Below, piece by piece: positions 26,324 to 36,498 of a DNA stretch of 64,000 nucleotides; positions within the stretch are counted from its first letter, which is position 1; each line of letters begins with the position of its first letter. The notes under the pieces were generated by a model. It did not search any database, was not told the origin of the DNA, and saw nothing but the letters and a program-made list of their open reading frames with translations. The stretch comes from Prosthecodimorpha hirschii (GTDB lineage: Bacteria > Pseudomonadota > Alphaproteobacteria > Rhizobiales > Ancalomicrobiaceae). Both the position numbers and the translations under genes were made by a program. The stretch covers positions 5,244,857 through 5,308,856 of the forward strand of contig NZ_LJYW01000001.1 of the NCBI RefSeq assembly GCF_001305515.1, written 5' to 3'.

Positions 26324-26953
26324 TCAGCGGGTCGCGGCCGCGAGGTCGCCGATCACGTCGGCCAGCCGCTGCGCGCCGACCTCCGGATCGCCGACATTCT
26401 GGATCACCACCAGCGACGGCACCGCCGGCAGCGCCTCGCTCGATCGGGCCAGGCGCTCCGCGATCGCGGCGCCGCTCTCCCGGCCGCGCGCGGCGATCCG
26501 GGCGGCGAGCACCTCGGGCGGTGCTGTGACGAACACCACGGTCACGCGGGCGTAGCGGGCGAGGGCATCGGCGACCACGCGGCGCGAGACGTTGGCGACC
26601 ACGATGCGGCCGGCGCCGATCGCCTCGTCGATGGCGCGCGGCAGCGCATAGCCGAGACCATGGGCGCGCCACCACAGGGCGGCGCGGTCGAGCCGGACCA
26701 GGATGTCGAACTCGGCCTCGTCGAGCGTGTCGTTGTCCTCGGTCGCGTCGGGCGGGCGGGTCACGATCCGGCGCGGGAAGACGACGCGGTCGTCATCGGC
26801 GAGCAGCGCACGCGCGCCGGCGATCAGCGTGTCCTTGCCGGCACCCGACGGCCCGACGACGAGCACCAGGGCACCCGGACCGATGCGGGCCGGGACCCGG
26901 TCGTTGGCGGGTGGCGGGATGGTCATGGCCACGGCGGCCGTATCCTCCGGCAT
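26324..26953 (-). CDS. phnN: Ribose 1,5-bisphosphate phosphokinase PhnN
   Basis: PhnN phosphorylates ribose 1,5-bisphosphate to PRPP in phosphonate use. The 209-residue protein is guanylate-kinase-like: Walker A VGPSGAGKDTL, then RRIVTRPPDATEDN (matching the PhnN RxxTR motif) and LWWRAHGLGYALP. No other phn gene is in the window, so here it may serve PRPP supply more generally. The ATG at 26953 gives the longest fit; ATG 26926 is a shorter alternative just before the P-loop. Confidence 0.85.
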   Translation of the reverse strand: MPEDTAAVAMTIPPPANDRVPARIGPGALVLVVGPSGAGKDTLIAGARALLADDDRVVFPRRIVTRPPDATEDNDTLDEAEFDILVRLDRAALWWRAHGLGYALPRAIDEAIGAGRIVVANVSRRVVADALARYARVTVVFVTAPPEVLAARIAARGRESGAAIAERLARSSEALPAVPSLVVIQNVGDPEVGAQRLADVIGDLAAATR

Positions 26954-27087
26954 CGAATCGCGCCTCCGGTTTAGCACTCCGCGGACGGGCGGGGCAGTCC
27001 GGCGAAGCAGATGGCGACGACATGGCGATGACGGTTCGATCGCCGGCCCGGGCTCTCCGGCGATGAGGGTCGGATCGCGGCCCGGGC

Positions 27088-28011
27088 TCAGGCGCCGCCT
27101 GGCAGGCCGGGCTTCCGGATTTCCTCCGGCGAGCGGCCGAGCGCCCGCTCGCGCAACACGATGAACACGCCCGCGCCGATCACGATCACCGAGCCGATCA
27201 CGACGCTGATCCCGGGGACCTCGCCGAACAGCCAGGCGCCGTAGATCACGGCCCACAGCATGGAGGAATATTCGAGCGGCGCGACCAGCGAGGCATGCGC
27301 ATAGCGGTAGCTTTGCGTCATCAGGAGCTGCCCGATGCCGCCGAACAGCCCGGACGCGATCAGGCAGGCGAGATCGAAGGCGGACGGCCGGACCCAGCCG
27401 AACGGAATCGTCGCGAAGGAGAACAGCGTGCAGCCGAGCGAGAAGTAGATCACGATCGCGCCGGTCTTCTCGGTCATGGTCAGGCGGCGCACCTGGGTGC
27501 CGGCGAGGGCGGTGAACACGGTCGAGATCAGCGCCAGCATGGCGCCGAAGGCGGCGCCGTCGCTGAAGATGTGCCTGAGGTCGCCGAGATGGGGCGCCAG
27601 CATGACCAGCACGCCGCCGAAGCCGACCACCACCGCCGTCCAGCGGTAGATGCGCACCTGTTCGCCGAGCAGAACCGCGGCCAGCGCGACCGTCAGCAGC
27701 GGCGCGCCGTAGCTGATCGCCAGCGCATCGGCGACCGGCAGCAGCTGCAGGGCACCGAACCACAGGAACATGGAGGTGACGCCGTAGAGCGAGCGGACCA
27801 TGTGGCCGACCGGCCGCTCGGTGAACAGGAGCGGCCCCAGCGGTCCCTGGAAACGCAGATAGATCAGGACCGGGATCAGCGCGAAGAAGGAGCGGAAGAA
27901 CACGATCTCGCCCGGCGGCACGCGGTCCGCGACCAGCTTGATCGAGATCAGCATGCCGGCGAAGACCAGCGTCGAGATGAGCTTGAGCGTGATTCCAAGG
28001 AGCGGGTTCAT
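27088..28011 (-). CDS. DMT-family (EamA) transporter
   Basis: A 307-residue protein with ten hydrophobic segments in two EamA repeats (first starting LISTLVFAGMLISIKLV; second near AAFGAMLALISTVFTALAG). The cytosolic C-terminal tail is basic. EamA proteins export amino acids, nucleosides or drugs; the substrate here is not evident. The ATG at 28011 starts the first membrane helix; the longer open frame to 28254 lacks any membrane character. Confidence 0.88.
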   Translation of the reverse strand: MNPLLGITLKLISTLVFAGMLISIKLVADRVPPGEIVFFRSFFALIPVLIYLRFQGPLGPLLFTERPVGHMVRSLYGVTSMFLWFGALQLLPVADALAISYGAPLLTVALAAVLLGEQVRIYRWTAVVVGFGGVLVMLAPHLGDLRHIFSDGAAFGAMLALISTVFTALAGTQVRRLTMTEKTGAIVIYFSLGCTLFSFATIPFGWVRPSAFDLACLIASGLFGGIGQLLMTQSYRYAHASLVAPLEYSSMLWAVIYGAWLFGEVPGISVVIGSVIVIGAGVFIVLRERALGRSPEEIRKPGLPGGA

Positions 28012-28294
28012 CGGGCGGGAACATCCGGGCCGGTCGCGACCGGTCTTCTCGTTCGGGGCGCAGAGGCCGTGGGGGGTGAGGCGAGGTCGGACGGCGCAAG
28101 CGCTGCATCCGTGACATTGCGAATTGTGCGACAAATTCGCTGCCGGCGCGAGTGCCCTGCGGACATGGCCGCATCCCGCCGCGGCGCCTGTTCCGTTCCC
28201 GAATCGGCGGCCGGCGCGATACGCGCGTGCTCCGGAACGCCGTGCCGGCGGCAACGGCGTGGCGCCTGCAGCCGCCCGAACCCCGGAGACGACA

Positions 28295-28317
28295 AAGGCC
28301 GCGTTCGCCGCGGCCTT
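28295..28317 (-). terminator. Rho-independent terminator of the molybdenum hydroxylase gene
   Basis: AAGGCCGCG (28295-28303) pairs perfectly with CGCGGCCTT (28309-28317) with a 5-nt loop. On the minus strand it is followed by TTTGTC. It lies about 140 bases after the stop of the gene at 28456-30759. Confidence 0.7.
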
Positions 28318-28354
28318 CGTGCAGGTCGGCCTCTCGCCCGGTCCTCCGTCCGAC

Positions 28355-28441
28355 GGAACCGGTGGTCACCGGAACCGGCGGTCACCGGAACCGGGCGGCA
28401 CCCGACGGTTTCGCCCGACGGTATCGCCCGACGGTATCGAT
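28355..28441. repeat. Two adjacent tandem repeats
   Basis: Three 16-bp units GGAACCGGYGGTCACC-like (28355-28370, 28371-28386, 28387-28402) are followed at once by three 13-bp units CGACGGTWTCGCC-like (28403-28415, 28416-28428, 28429-28441). They sit between the terminator and the gene end in the 444-base spacer 28012-28455, which otherwise holds no gene. Confidence 0.75.
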
Positions 28442-28455
28442 CGAACCCCGCCGGC

Positions 28456-30759
28456 TCAGCCGGCGGCGCGGATCGCCTCCCAGACCTTGAGCGGGGTCAG
28501 CGGCATGTCGAGATGGCGGATGCCGTAGGCACGCCAGAGCGCGTCGTTGACCGCATTGGCGACCGCCGGCGTGGCGCCGATCGTGCCGGCCTCGCCGGCG
28601 CCCTTGATGCCGAGCATGTTGGTGGTCGACGGGATGTTGCGCGTCTGGAAGGCGATCGAGGGCACGTCGTCGGCGCGCGGCATGCCGTAGTCCATGAACG
28701 AGGCGGTCAGCAGCTGGCCGGTGGCGTCGTAGACCGTGTTCTCGATCAGGGCCTGGCCGAGCCCCTGCACGACGCCGCCATGGACCTGGCCGGCGAGCAG
28801 CAGCGGGTTCACGGTGACGCCGAAATCGTCGACGATCGTGTAGCCGACCACGTCGGTCTTGCCGGTCTCCGGGTCGATCTCGACCTCGCAGACATGGGTG
28901 CCGTTGGGATAGGTGCATTCGTCCTGCACGAACTTGCCGTAGCCCTTGCGGCTGTCCTCGTCGGGCGCGGCGCGGGCCACGTCGGCGAGCGAGATCGAGC
29001 GGTCGGTGCCGACGATGCGGACCGCGCCGTCGACCAGTTCCAGATCGCCCGCCGAGGTTTCCAGCTCGGTCGCGGCCAGTTCCTTGATCTTTTCGACCAG
29101 CACCTTGGCGGCGATGTCGACGGAGGCCGCGCCGAGCGGGATCGAGCGCGAGCCGCCGGTGCCGCCGCCATTGGCGACGAGATCCGTGTCGCCCTGCACG
29201 GTCTTCACCTGGGCGATGTCGATGCCGAGATAGCCGGCGATGATCTGGCCATAGGCGGTGGCGTGGCCCTGGCCGTTGGTCTGGGTGCCGATGAACAGCG
29301 TGACGCCGCCGTCCGGATTGAGGACGACGTTGGCCTCCTCGCTGCCCGGGAAGGCGCAGGCCTCGATATAGGTGGCGAAGCCGAGGCCGCGGATCTTGCC
29401 GGCGGCCTTGGAGGCGGCGAGGCGGGCCGGGAAGCCGGCATAATCGGCGGCGGCGAGCCCGGCATCCATGTGGCCGGCGAAATCGCCGGTGTCGTAGCTG
29501 CGGCCGGTGGCGGTGGTGTAGGGCAGGGTGGCGACGAAGTTGCGCCGGCGGAATTCCTCCGGGGTGAGGCCGAGGTCGTGCGCGGCGACATCCATCAGCC
29601 GCTCGATCAGATAGGCCGCCTCCGGGCGGCCGGCGCCGCGATAGGCATCGACCGGCAGGGTGTTGGTGAAGACGCCCTTGACCGACACGGCGAGCGCCGG
29701 AATGTCGTAGAGCCCGGTCGACATGGTCACGCCGACCCAGGGGATGAACGGGCCGTACTGGTTCAGATAGGCGCCCATATTGGCGGTCAGGTCGACCCGG
29801 TAGCCGATGATGCGGCCATCCGCGTCGAGCGCCAGCTCGCCGGTCGTGATGTTGTCGCGGCCCTGCGCGTCGCCGATGAAGTGCTCGGTGCGGTCGCCGA
29901 CCCACTTGACCGGACGGCCGAGCTTCTTGGCGGCGACCAGTACGAGCGGATACTCGCTGAACACGAAGGTCTTGATGCCGAAGCCGCCGCCCACGTCCGG
30001 CGTGATCACGCGCAGCTGCGAGGGGGCGATCTTCAGGACCGGCCGGGCCAGCGCATCGCGCATGCCGTGGCCGCCCTGGGTGCCGGCGATCAGGGTGTAG
30101 CGGTCGGTATCGGCGTCATATTCGCCGATCGCCGCCCGGGTCTCCATGTAGTTGACCACCAGGCGGTTGTTGACCACCTCCAGCGCCACGGTCCGGGCCG
30201 CGGCCGCAAAGGCGGCGTCGGTCTTGTCCTTGTCGCCGAGGAAATAGTCGAAGGCGAGGTTGGTGCCCTTCTCGGGCCAGACCACCGGGGTCGCCGGATC
30301 GAGCGCGGTGCGGGTCTCGACGGCCACGTCGAGGGGGACATAGTCGACATCGATCGCCTCGGCGGCGCTGCGGGCCGCCTCGACCGTATCGGCGACCACG
30401 AAGGCGATCGGATCGCCGACATGGCGCACCGTGGTCAGATTGAGCACCGGCCGCGGCGGCACCCACGGGAACTTGCCGTCGACCTGGCGCACCAGCCCGC
30501 GGCAGGGGATGTGGCCGAGATCCTCGACGTCCTCGCCGGTCAGGACGAGATGCACGCCGGGCGCCTCGCGGGCATCGTCGACGCCGGACAGCGTGAAGCG
30601 GGCATGCGCCATCTGGGCGCGCAGAACATAGCCGTAGAGCGTTCCGGCCGGGGTGATGTCGGAGGTGTAGCGGCCACGGCCGGTGACGAAATGCGGATCC
30701 TCGATGCGCTGGGCGGACGCCCCCAGGCCGAACTTGGCCGGCGCTTTCATCTCGGTCAT
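28456..30759 (-). CDS. Xanthine dehydrogenase-family molybdopterin-binding subunit (CoxL form II-like)
   Basis: The 767-residue protein is a molybdenum hydroxylase large subunit with the ald_Xan_dh_C domain (about 20-130) and the MoCo-binding domains (about 140-760). The active-site loop is AYRGAGRPE (near 372-380), the form II pattern rather than AYXCSFR of true CO dehydrogenase. The catalytic Glu is in KGAGEAGTIGA near 720. No FAD subunit or 2Fe-2S subunit gene adjoins it, although the family normally needs both; they may be encoded elsewhere. Substrate is likely an aldehyde or N-heterocycle. Confidence 0.88.
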   Translation of the reverse strand: MTEMKAPAKFGLGASAQRIEDPHFVTGRGRYTSDITPAGTLYGYVLRAQMAHARFTLSGVDDAREAPGVHLVLTGEDVEDLGHIPCRGLVRQVDGKFPWVPPRPVLNLTTVRHVGDPIAFVVADTVEAARSAAEAIDVDYVPLDVAVETRTALDPATPVVWPEKGTNLAFDYFLGDKDKTDAAFAAAARTVALEVVNNRLVVNYMETRAAIGEYDADTDRYTLIAGTQGGHGMRDALARPVLKIAPSQLRVITPDVGGGFGIKTFVFSEYPLVLVAAKKLGRPVKWVGDRTEHFIGDAQGRDNITTGELALDADGRIIGYRVDLTANMGAYLNQYGPFIPWVGVTMSTGLYDIPALAVSVKGVFTNTLPVDAYRGAGRPEAAYLIERLMDVAAHDLGLTPEEFRRRNFVATLPYTTATGRSYDTGDFAGHMDAGLAAADYAGFPARLAASKAAGKIRGLGFATYIEACAFPGSEEANVVLNPDGGVTLFIGTQTNGQGHATAYGQIIAGYLGIDIAQVKTVQGDTDLVANGGGTGGSRSIPLGAASVDIAAKVLVEKIKELAATELETSAGDLELVDGAVRIVGTDRSISLADVARAAPDEDSRKGYGKFVQDECTYPNGTHVCEVEIDPETGKTDVVGYTIVDDFGVTVNPLLLAGQVHGGVVQGLGQALIENTVYDATGQLLTASFMDYGMPRADDVPSIAFQTRNIPSTTNMLGIKGAGEAGTIGATPAVANAVNDALWRAYGIRHLDMPLTPLKVWEAIRAAG

Positions 30760-30954
30760 GGAATCCTCGTGGGCTGATTTCGCGGACGGAGCGTTGCAGG
30801 CAATCTAGCGGTCCGGCCCCCCGCCCGCCAGCCCGCCGCGGCACAGATCCGCCTTGCATTGCGGACCTTTGCGGAGCCGCCCGGAGCGGCCTGCCGACGC
30901 AATGCTGGGGAAACAATCCGGGCCTACTAAGTCGGCATTCACGGGAGATGCGCC

Positions 30955-33900
30955 ATGTCGTCCATTCTGCGCGCCGCAATCGCCGCCTTCGCGCTCGTCC
31001 TTCTCGCCCTGTCGCCGGCAGCCGCCGAGAAGTCCCTCCAGAGGGAGGACCTGGCCAGTGCCGCGACCCGGCTCGAGGCCAAGTTCAAGAAGACCGCCAA
31101 GCCTGCCGGAACCAGTCTCGACAAGGCCAGGAAGGACGGCGACGCCGCGCTGGCCGCGGGCGACTACGACAAGGCGCTCGAAGCCTTCTCGGCCGCCATC
31201 GTCCTGGATCCGAAGGACTGGTCGGTCTGGAACCGCTATGCGATCGCCGCCGCGCGGGTCGTCCGGTCGAGTTACAGCGACCGCTACCAGATCCGTGCCG
31301 ATGCCGCCGCGGCCGCCTATGCCGCCTATCAGCGCTCCGCCGCCAAGCCGGACGAAGCGGCCGCGCTCGCGACGCTGGGCCTTGCCGAGACCGCGCAGGA
31401 AAACTGGCGCTATGCCATCAACGCCTATGCTGAAAGCCTGAAGCTGGTCGAAGCCGCCAATGTGCGCGCCCAGCATACGGCCCTGCGCGACAAATACGGC
31501 TTCCGCTTCGAAACCGCCTCGGTCGACAACAATGCCGCCCAGCCGCGCGCCTGCTTCGAGTTCACCGAGGAGCTGAAGCGCAACACCGACTATGCGCCCT
31601 ATGTGGCCGTGACCGGCATGGCCAATCCGGCCGTCACCGCCTCGGGTCGCCAGATCTGCATCGACGGGCTCGAACACGGCAAGCGCTACGGCATCGTCAT
31701 CCGCGCCGGCCTGCCGTCCGCGATCGCCGGCGAGGATCTCCTGAAGACGATCGACTACACGACCTACGTCAAGGACCGCGCCCCGCAGGTGCGCTTCACC
31801 GGGCGCAACTACGTCCTGCCGCGCACCGGCCAGGAAGGCCTGCCGGTCGTCACCGTCAACACCAAGTCGGTCGAGATCGAGATCTTCCGGATCGGCGACC
31901 GCTCGATCGTGCCGACGCTGCGCGACGAGAACTTCCTCAAGGCGCTCGACAAGTACCAGACCGACAAGATCGCCGACGAGAAGGGCCTGCGCGTCTGGAA
32001 GGGCTCGCTCGACGTGCCCATGGACATCAACAAGGACGTGGTCACCGCCTTCCCGGTGCTGGAGGCCGTCGGCAAGCTCGAGGCCGGCATCTATGTGATG
32101 TCGGCGGTCGCGGCCGGCGCCAAGGTCGAGGAATACGACAACCGTGCGACGCAGTGGTTCCTGGTCTCCGATCTCGGTCTGACCGCCATGACCGGCTCGT
32201 CCGGCGCCACCGTGATGGTCCGCTCGCTCGCCTCCGCCGAGCCGCTCGCCGGCGTCGAAGTCAAGCTGGTCGCCAAGAACAACGAGGTGCTGGGCACGGC
32301 CAAGACCGACGCCAAGGGCCTCGCCGGCTTCGCGCCGGGACTGGCGCGCGGCGCCGGCGGCACCGCCCCGGGCCTGGTCGTCGCGACCGACGCCAAGGGC
32401 GACTACGGCTTTCTCGACCTGACCGGCCAGGCCTTCGACCTGACCGACCGCGGGGTCGGCGGCCGCGATGCGCCCACCGGGCTCGACGCCTTCCTGTTCA
32501 CCGAGCGCGGCGTCTACCGCTCCGGCGAGACCGTCTATCTGACCGCGCTCTTGCGCGACACCAAGGGCACCGCCGCCGCCGGCGTGCCGCTGACCATCGT
32601 CGCCAAGCGCCCCGACGGCGTCGAATATCGCCGCCAGGTGGTCGAGGACCAGGGCGAGGGCGGCCGCTCGCTGTCGCTGACGCTGAATTCCGGCCTGCCG
32701 ACCGGCACCTGGCGCCTGGAGGCCTATGCCGATCCGAAGCGCCCGCCGATCGGCGAGGTCACCTTCCTGGTCGAAGACTATGTGGCCGAGCGCATCGAGC
32801 TCAAGCTGGCTCCCGCCGCCGAGCGTCTGCGCGCCGGCGAACCGGCCCGCATCGCGGTCGAGGCCCGCCAGCTCTACGGTGCGGCCGGCGCCGATCTGGA
32901 GGTCAGCGGGGAGATCTCCGTCGATCTCGCCAAGAAGACCACCGTGCCGGGGCTCGAAGGCTGGGTCATCGGCCTCGACGACGAGAGTTTCGAGGCGGTC
33001 ACCCAGGACCTGCAGGAGACCGCGACCACCGACGAGAACGGCAAGGTCGACGTGACCGTGCCGATGCCGCGCTACAAGACCAGCCGCCCGGTCGAGGCCA
33101 AGGTCACGCTGCGCGTCAACGAATCCGGCGGTCGCGCGGTCACCCGTTCGGTGACGCTGCCGATCCTGCCGGAGGGCAATGTGCTCGCGGTGCGCAAGCG
33201 CTTCGAGGACAGCGCCCTCAACGAAGGCTCGGTCGCCGAATTCGAGCTCGCCTATGCGTCGCCGGACGGCGAGCGGCGCGCCCGCAAGGGCGTGGCCTGG
33301 GAACTGTCCCGCGTCCACAAGCGCTACCAGTGGTACAATAGCGAAGGCCGCTGGGACTACGAGACCGTGACCTCGACGTCGCGCGTCTCCAACGGCCGCA
33401 CCGACATCGCCGCCGCCGAGCCGGCCCGCCTCGCCGTTCCGGTCGACTGGGGCTCCTATCGCCTCGACCTGACCGACGATACCGGCGCCCACACGTCGGT
33501 CTCCTTCTCGGTCGGCTGGGGTGGCTCGGACAAGCCCGACACCCCCGACGTGCTCGACGTGAAGCTCGACAAGCCGGCCTATAAGTCCGGCGACGAGATG
33601 AAGGTCCGCGTCACGCCGCGCTTCGACGGCAAGGCGACGATCGCGATCGTCTCCGACGGCGTGGTCGACACCCATGTGGTCGACGCCGTCAAGGCGGGCA
33701 CCACCGTCTCCATCCCGGTCAAGGCCGAATGGGGTGCCGGCGCCTATGTGGTCGGCTTCGCCCATCGCCCGCTCGATGTTGCCGCCCACCGCATGCCCGG
33801 CCGCGCCATCGGCGTCTCCTGGTTCGGCATCGACCAGGACCAGCGCACGATCGGCGTCAGCCTCGGCACGCAGGCGCTGCAGCGTCCGCGCGGACCGCTG

Positions 33901-36162
33901 ACCATCCCGGTCAAGCTCGCCGGCCTGGCGCCGGGCGAGACCGCCAATGTGGTCGTCTCCGCGGTCGATCTCGGCATCCTCAACCTGACCCGCTACGAGA
34001 CGCCGAACCCGGAGAAGTTCTATTTCGGCCAGCGCCAGCTCGGCGTCGAGCTGCGCGATCTCTACGGCTACCTGATCGACGGCATGCAGGGCGTGCGCGG
34101 CACGATCCGCTCCGGCGGCGACTCTGTCGCCGAGAGCGGCGCCGATGTCCCGCGCGACCTGCCGCTCGCCCGCTATTCGGGCGTCGTCAAGGTCGGCGCC
34201 GACGGCACCGCGACCGTCACCTTCGACCTGCCGGCCTTCAACGGCACCGTCCGGGTCGCGGCCATCGCCTGGTCGAAGGGCCGCGTCGGCCATGCCCAGG
34301 CGGATGTCGTGGTGCGCGATCCGGTCGTCGTCCAGGCGACGCTGCCGCGCTTCCTGACGCTCGGCGACCGCTCGCGCTTCCACATGGCGATCGACAATGT
34401 CGAGGCACCGGCCGGCGACTATACGGTCGATGTCGACATCCACGGCCCGGTCGTGATCCCGGCCGACAGCCTGCGCTCGACGCTCGCCCTGAAGAAGAAC
34501 GGACGCAGCGAACTCTCGATCCCGGTCACGGCCGCCGGCGTCGGCACCGCGGTGATCGACGTGAAATTCTCCGGCCAGGGCCTCGACCTGCACCAGCAGC
34601 TGGTGCTGCGGGTGCAGCCGGGCGTCCCGGCGGTCTACCGCCGCACCGTGCAGCCGCTCGCCGCCAATGGCGGGTCGGTGACGATCGGTCCGGACCTGGT
34701 CTCCGATTTCGTCGCCGGCACCGGCGTCGTCTCGCTGTCGGTCGCCCCGGTCGGTGCCTTCGACGTGCCGGCGCTCCTCAAGGCGCTCGACCGCTACCCC
34801 TATGGCTGCTCCGAGCAATTGGTCAGCCGCGCCATGCCGCTCCTCTACGTCAACAAGCTCGCCCGCGAGGAGCAGCTGGCGCTCGACGAGAAGATCGACC
34901 AGCGCATCCGCGACACCGTCGACAAGGTTCTGGCGCGCCAGGACTCGAGCGGCACCTTCGGCCTGTGGTCGGTCGGCGGCGAGAATGTCTGGCTCGACGC
35001 CTTCGTCACCGACTTCCTGACCCGGGCTCGGGAGCGCGGCTTCGAGGTGCCCAAGGTGGCCTTCGAACTGGCCCTCGACCATCTGCGCAACGTCATCGCC
35101 AACATGGAGGATCCGACCGCCGAGAATGCGCCGGAGATCGCCTACGCGGCCTATGTGCTGGCCCGCAACGGTCGTCCGGTGATCGGCGACCTGCGCTATC
35201 TGGCCGACCAGAAGCTCGACATGTTCCAGACGCCGCTGTCCCGGGCCCAGCTCGGTGCGGCTCTGGCCATGCTCGGTGATCGCGGCCGGGCCCAGCCGAT
35301 CTTCCTCTCGGCCATGGACCGGCTCGTCGCCATCAAGGCCGAGCGCAACTACCGCCACGACTACGGTTCGGCGCTGCGCGACGGTGCCGGCATCATGGCC
35401 ATGATGGCCGAAAGCGGCTTCGGCCAGCCGACCTTCCAGCGCGCCTCGCTGGTCGTCGAAGAGGTGCGCACGCGGCAGACCTACACCTCCACCCAGGAGA
35501 ATGCCTGGATGGTGATCGCCGCCCACGCCATGCTCAAGGATGCCGAACGCCTGACCCTGTCGGTCAACGGTGCCGCGCATCAGGGCGCCCTCTACCGGTC
35601 GTTCCGCGGGCTCGCCCTGACCGACGGCCCGGTCACCGTCGCCAATACCTCGTCGGCGCCGGCACAGCTGGTGGTCACGGCATCGGGTCACCCGATCCAG
35701 CCCGAGCCGGCCGTCTCCAACGGCTATACGATCGAACGGACCTACTACAAGCTCGACGGCACCAAGGCGGACCCGTCCAAGGTGCGCCAGACCGACCGGC
35801 TGGTGGTCGTGCTGAAGGTCACCGAGGCCTCCGCCCAGGCGGCCGACCTGCTGCTGGTCGATCATCTGCCGGCCGGCTTCGAGATCGACAATCCGAAGCT
35901 GGTCGACGGCAGCGACACCGACAAGTTCTCCTGGCTGGAGAGCTCGGTCGAGCCGAGCCACACCGAATACCGCGACGACCGCTTCGTCGCGGCCTTCGAC
36001 CGGACCTCGAGCCAGTCGGCCTTCTTCCACGTCGCCTACATCGTCCGTGCCGTGGCGCCCGGGACCTACATGCATCCGCCGGCCGTGGTCGAGGACATGT
36101 ATCGGCCCGAGCGGTTCGGCCGCACCGGCTTCGGCACCGTCGAGGTGCAGCCGAAGCGCTGA
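30955..36162 (+). CDS. Bacterial alpha-2-macroglobulin with thioester motif
   Basis: A 1735-residue periplasmic protein with an Ala-rich signal peptide (about 1-24), a TPR-like helical region (about 55-150), macroglobulin-like beta domains, an A2M domain, and the thioester sequence YGCSEQ at 1283-1288 (C1285 and Q1288 form the bond). Unlike E. coli YfhM, no lipobox is evident at the signal peptide, so it may be soluble in the periplasm. Such proteins trap attacking proteases covalently. It lies before pbpC, the classic pairing thought to link envelope defence with peptidoglycan repair. Confidence 0.92.
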   Translation: MSSILRAAIAAFALVLLALSPAAAEKSLQREDLASAATRLEAKFKKTAKPAGTSLDKARKDGDAALAAGDYDKALEAFSAAIVLDPKDWSVWNRYAIAAARVVRSSYSDRYQIRADAAAAAYAAYQRSAAKPDEAAALATLGLAETAQENWRYAINAYAESLKLVEAANVRAQHTALRDKYGFRFETASVDNNAAQPRACFEFTEELKRNTDYAPYVAVTGMANPAVTASGRQICIDGLEHGKRYGIVIRAGLPSAIAGEDLLKTIDYTTYVKDRAPQVRFTGRNYVLPRTGQEGLPVVTVNTKSVEIEIFRIGDRSIVPTLRDENFLKALDKYQTDKIADEKGLRVWKGSLDVPMDINKDVVTAFPVLEAVGKLEAGIYVMSAVAAGAKVEEYDNRATQWFLVSDLGLTAMTGSSGATVMVRSLASAEPLAGVEVKLVAKNNEVLGTAKTDAKGLAGFAPGLARGAGGTAPGLVVATDAKGDYGFLDLTGQAFDLTDRGVGGRDAPTGLDAFLFTERGVYRSGETVYLTALLRDTKGTAAAGVPLTIVAKRPDGVEYRRQVVEDQGEGGRSLSLTLNSGLPTGTWRLEAYADPKRPPIGEVTFLVEDYVAERIELKLAPAAERLRAGEPARIAVEARQLYGAAGADLEVSGEISVDLAKKTTVPGLEGWVIGLDDESFEAVTQDLQETATTDENGKVDVTVPMPRYKTSRPVEAKVTLRVNESGGRAVTRSVTLPILPEGNVLAVRKRFEDSALNEGSVAEFELAYASPDGERRARKGVAWELSRVHKRYQWYNSEGRWDYETVTSTSRVSNGRTDIAAAEPARLAVPVDWGSYRLDLTDDTGAHTSVSFSVGWGGSDKPDTPDVLDVKLDKPAYKSGDEMKVRVTPRFDGKATIAIVSDGVVDTHVVDAVKAGTTVSIPVKAEWGAGAYVVGFAHRPLDVAAHRMPGRAIGVSWFGIDQDQRTIGVSLGTQALQRPRGPLTIPVKLAGLAPGETANVVVSAVDLGILNLTRYETPNPEKFYFGQRQLGVELRDLYGYLIDGMQGVRGTIRSGGDSVAESGADVPRDLPLARYSGVVKVGADGTATVTFDLPAFNGTVRVAAIAWSKGRVGHAQADVVVRDPVVVQATLPRFLTLGDRSRFHMAIDNVEAPAGDYTVDVDIHGPVVIPADSLRSTLALKKNGRSELSIPVTAAGVGTAVIDVKFSGQGLDLHQQLVLRVQPGVPAVYRRTVQPLAANGGSVTIGPDLVSDFVAGTGVVSLSVAPVGAFDVPALLKALDRYPYGCSEQLVSRAMPLLYVNKLAREEQLALDEKIDQRIRDTVDKVLARQDSSGTFGLWSVGGENVWLDAFVTDFLTRARERGFEVPKVAFELALDHLRNVIANMEDPTAENAPEIAYAAYVLARNGRPVIGDLRYLADQKLDMFQTPLSRAQLGAALAMLGDRGRAQPIFLSAMDRLVAIKAERNYRHDYGSALRDGAGIMAMMAESGFGQPTFQRASLVVEEVRTRQTYTSTQENAWMVIAAHAMLKDAERLTLSVNGAAHQGALYRSFRGLALTDGPVTVANTSSAPAQLVVTASGHPIQPEPAVSNGYTIERTYYKLDGTKADPSKVRQTDRLVVVLKVTEASAQAADLLLVDHLPAGFEIDNPKLVDGSDTDKFSWLESSVEPSHTEYRDDRFVAAFDRTSSQSAFFHVAYIVRAVAPGTYMHPPAVVEDMYRPERFGRTGFGTVEVQPKR

Positions 36163-36498
36163 ACGAGGGCAGGGGCGCGGCACGGGCTTCGGCCGGCCGC
36201 GCCCGCCTGGTGGTAAAGATCCGAGATTTGCGTCCCGCAAATGTCAGATTGAACCGACCACGGAGTCAAAGAGTTAGTGGTTCGGATCGACGAGGCGGAT
36301 GGAGACCATCCGCGGATGGGGACCATCCGTCTCGATCGAACCACCGGACCTCCGGGCCGCCGTCGAGGCGGGTCGGAAGAGGTGGCGGCTCCGGCGGCGG
36401 CGGTGCGTTGAAGCGCGGCGCCGGCGGGCCCATCGGGGCCGCCACCTCCCTTTCCATGATCGCCGATCGCCTTTTCACATCTGTGACCCGAGCCAGGG
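36163..36498. repeat. Spacer with a nested palindromic repeat
   Basis: The 336-base gap between the macroglobulin and pbpC genes holds no gene. A long hairpin has arms at 36279-36302 and 36323-36342 (the right arm reads CCATCCGTCTCGATCGAACC). Inside and overlapping it are two tandem 17-bp units GCGGATGGRGACCATCC (36295-36311, 36312-36328), each itself palindromic. It could slow transcription between the two genes. TCGATCGAACC also ends the repeat cluster near 28446. Confidence 0.65.

Noticed and set aside
28355-28441. Possible CRISPR array from the short tandem repeats
   Set aside because: The repeat units are 13 and 16 bp and follow each other with no spacers.
30805-36240. An 1811-codon open frame opposite the alpha-2-macroglobulin gene
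   Set aside because: Long antisense frames are expected in GC-rich genes. The product is repetitive Asp/Gly/Arg-rich sequence and the sense strand has a signal peptide and thioester motif.
36279-36342. A rho-independent terminator between the macroglobulin and pbpC genes
   Set aside because: The hairpin is long but has no U-run and is made of repeated palindromic units, so it is listed as a repeat.
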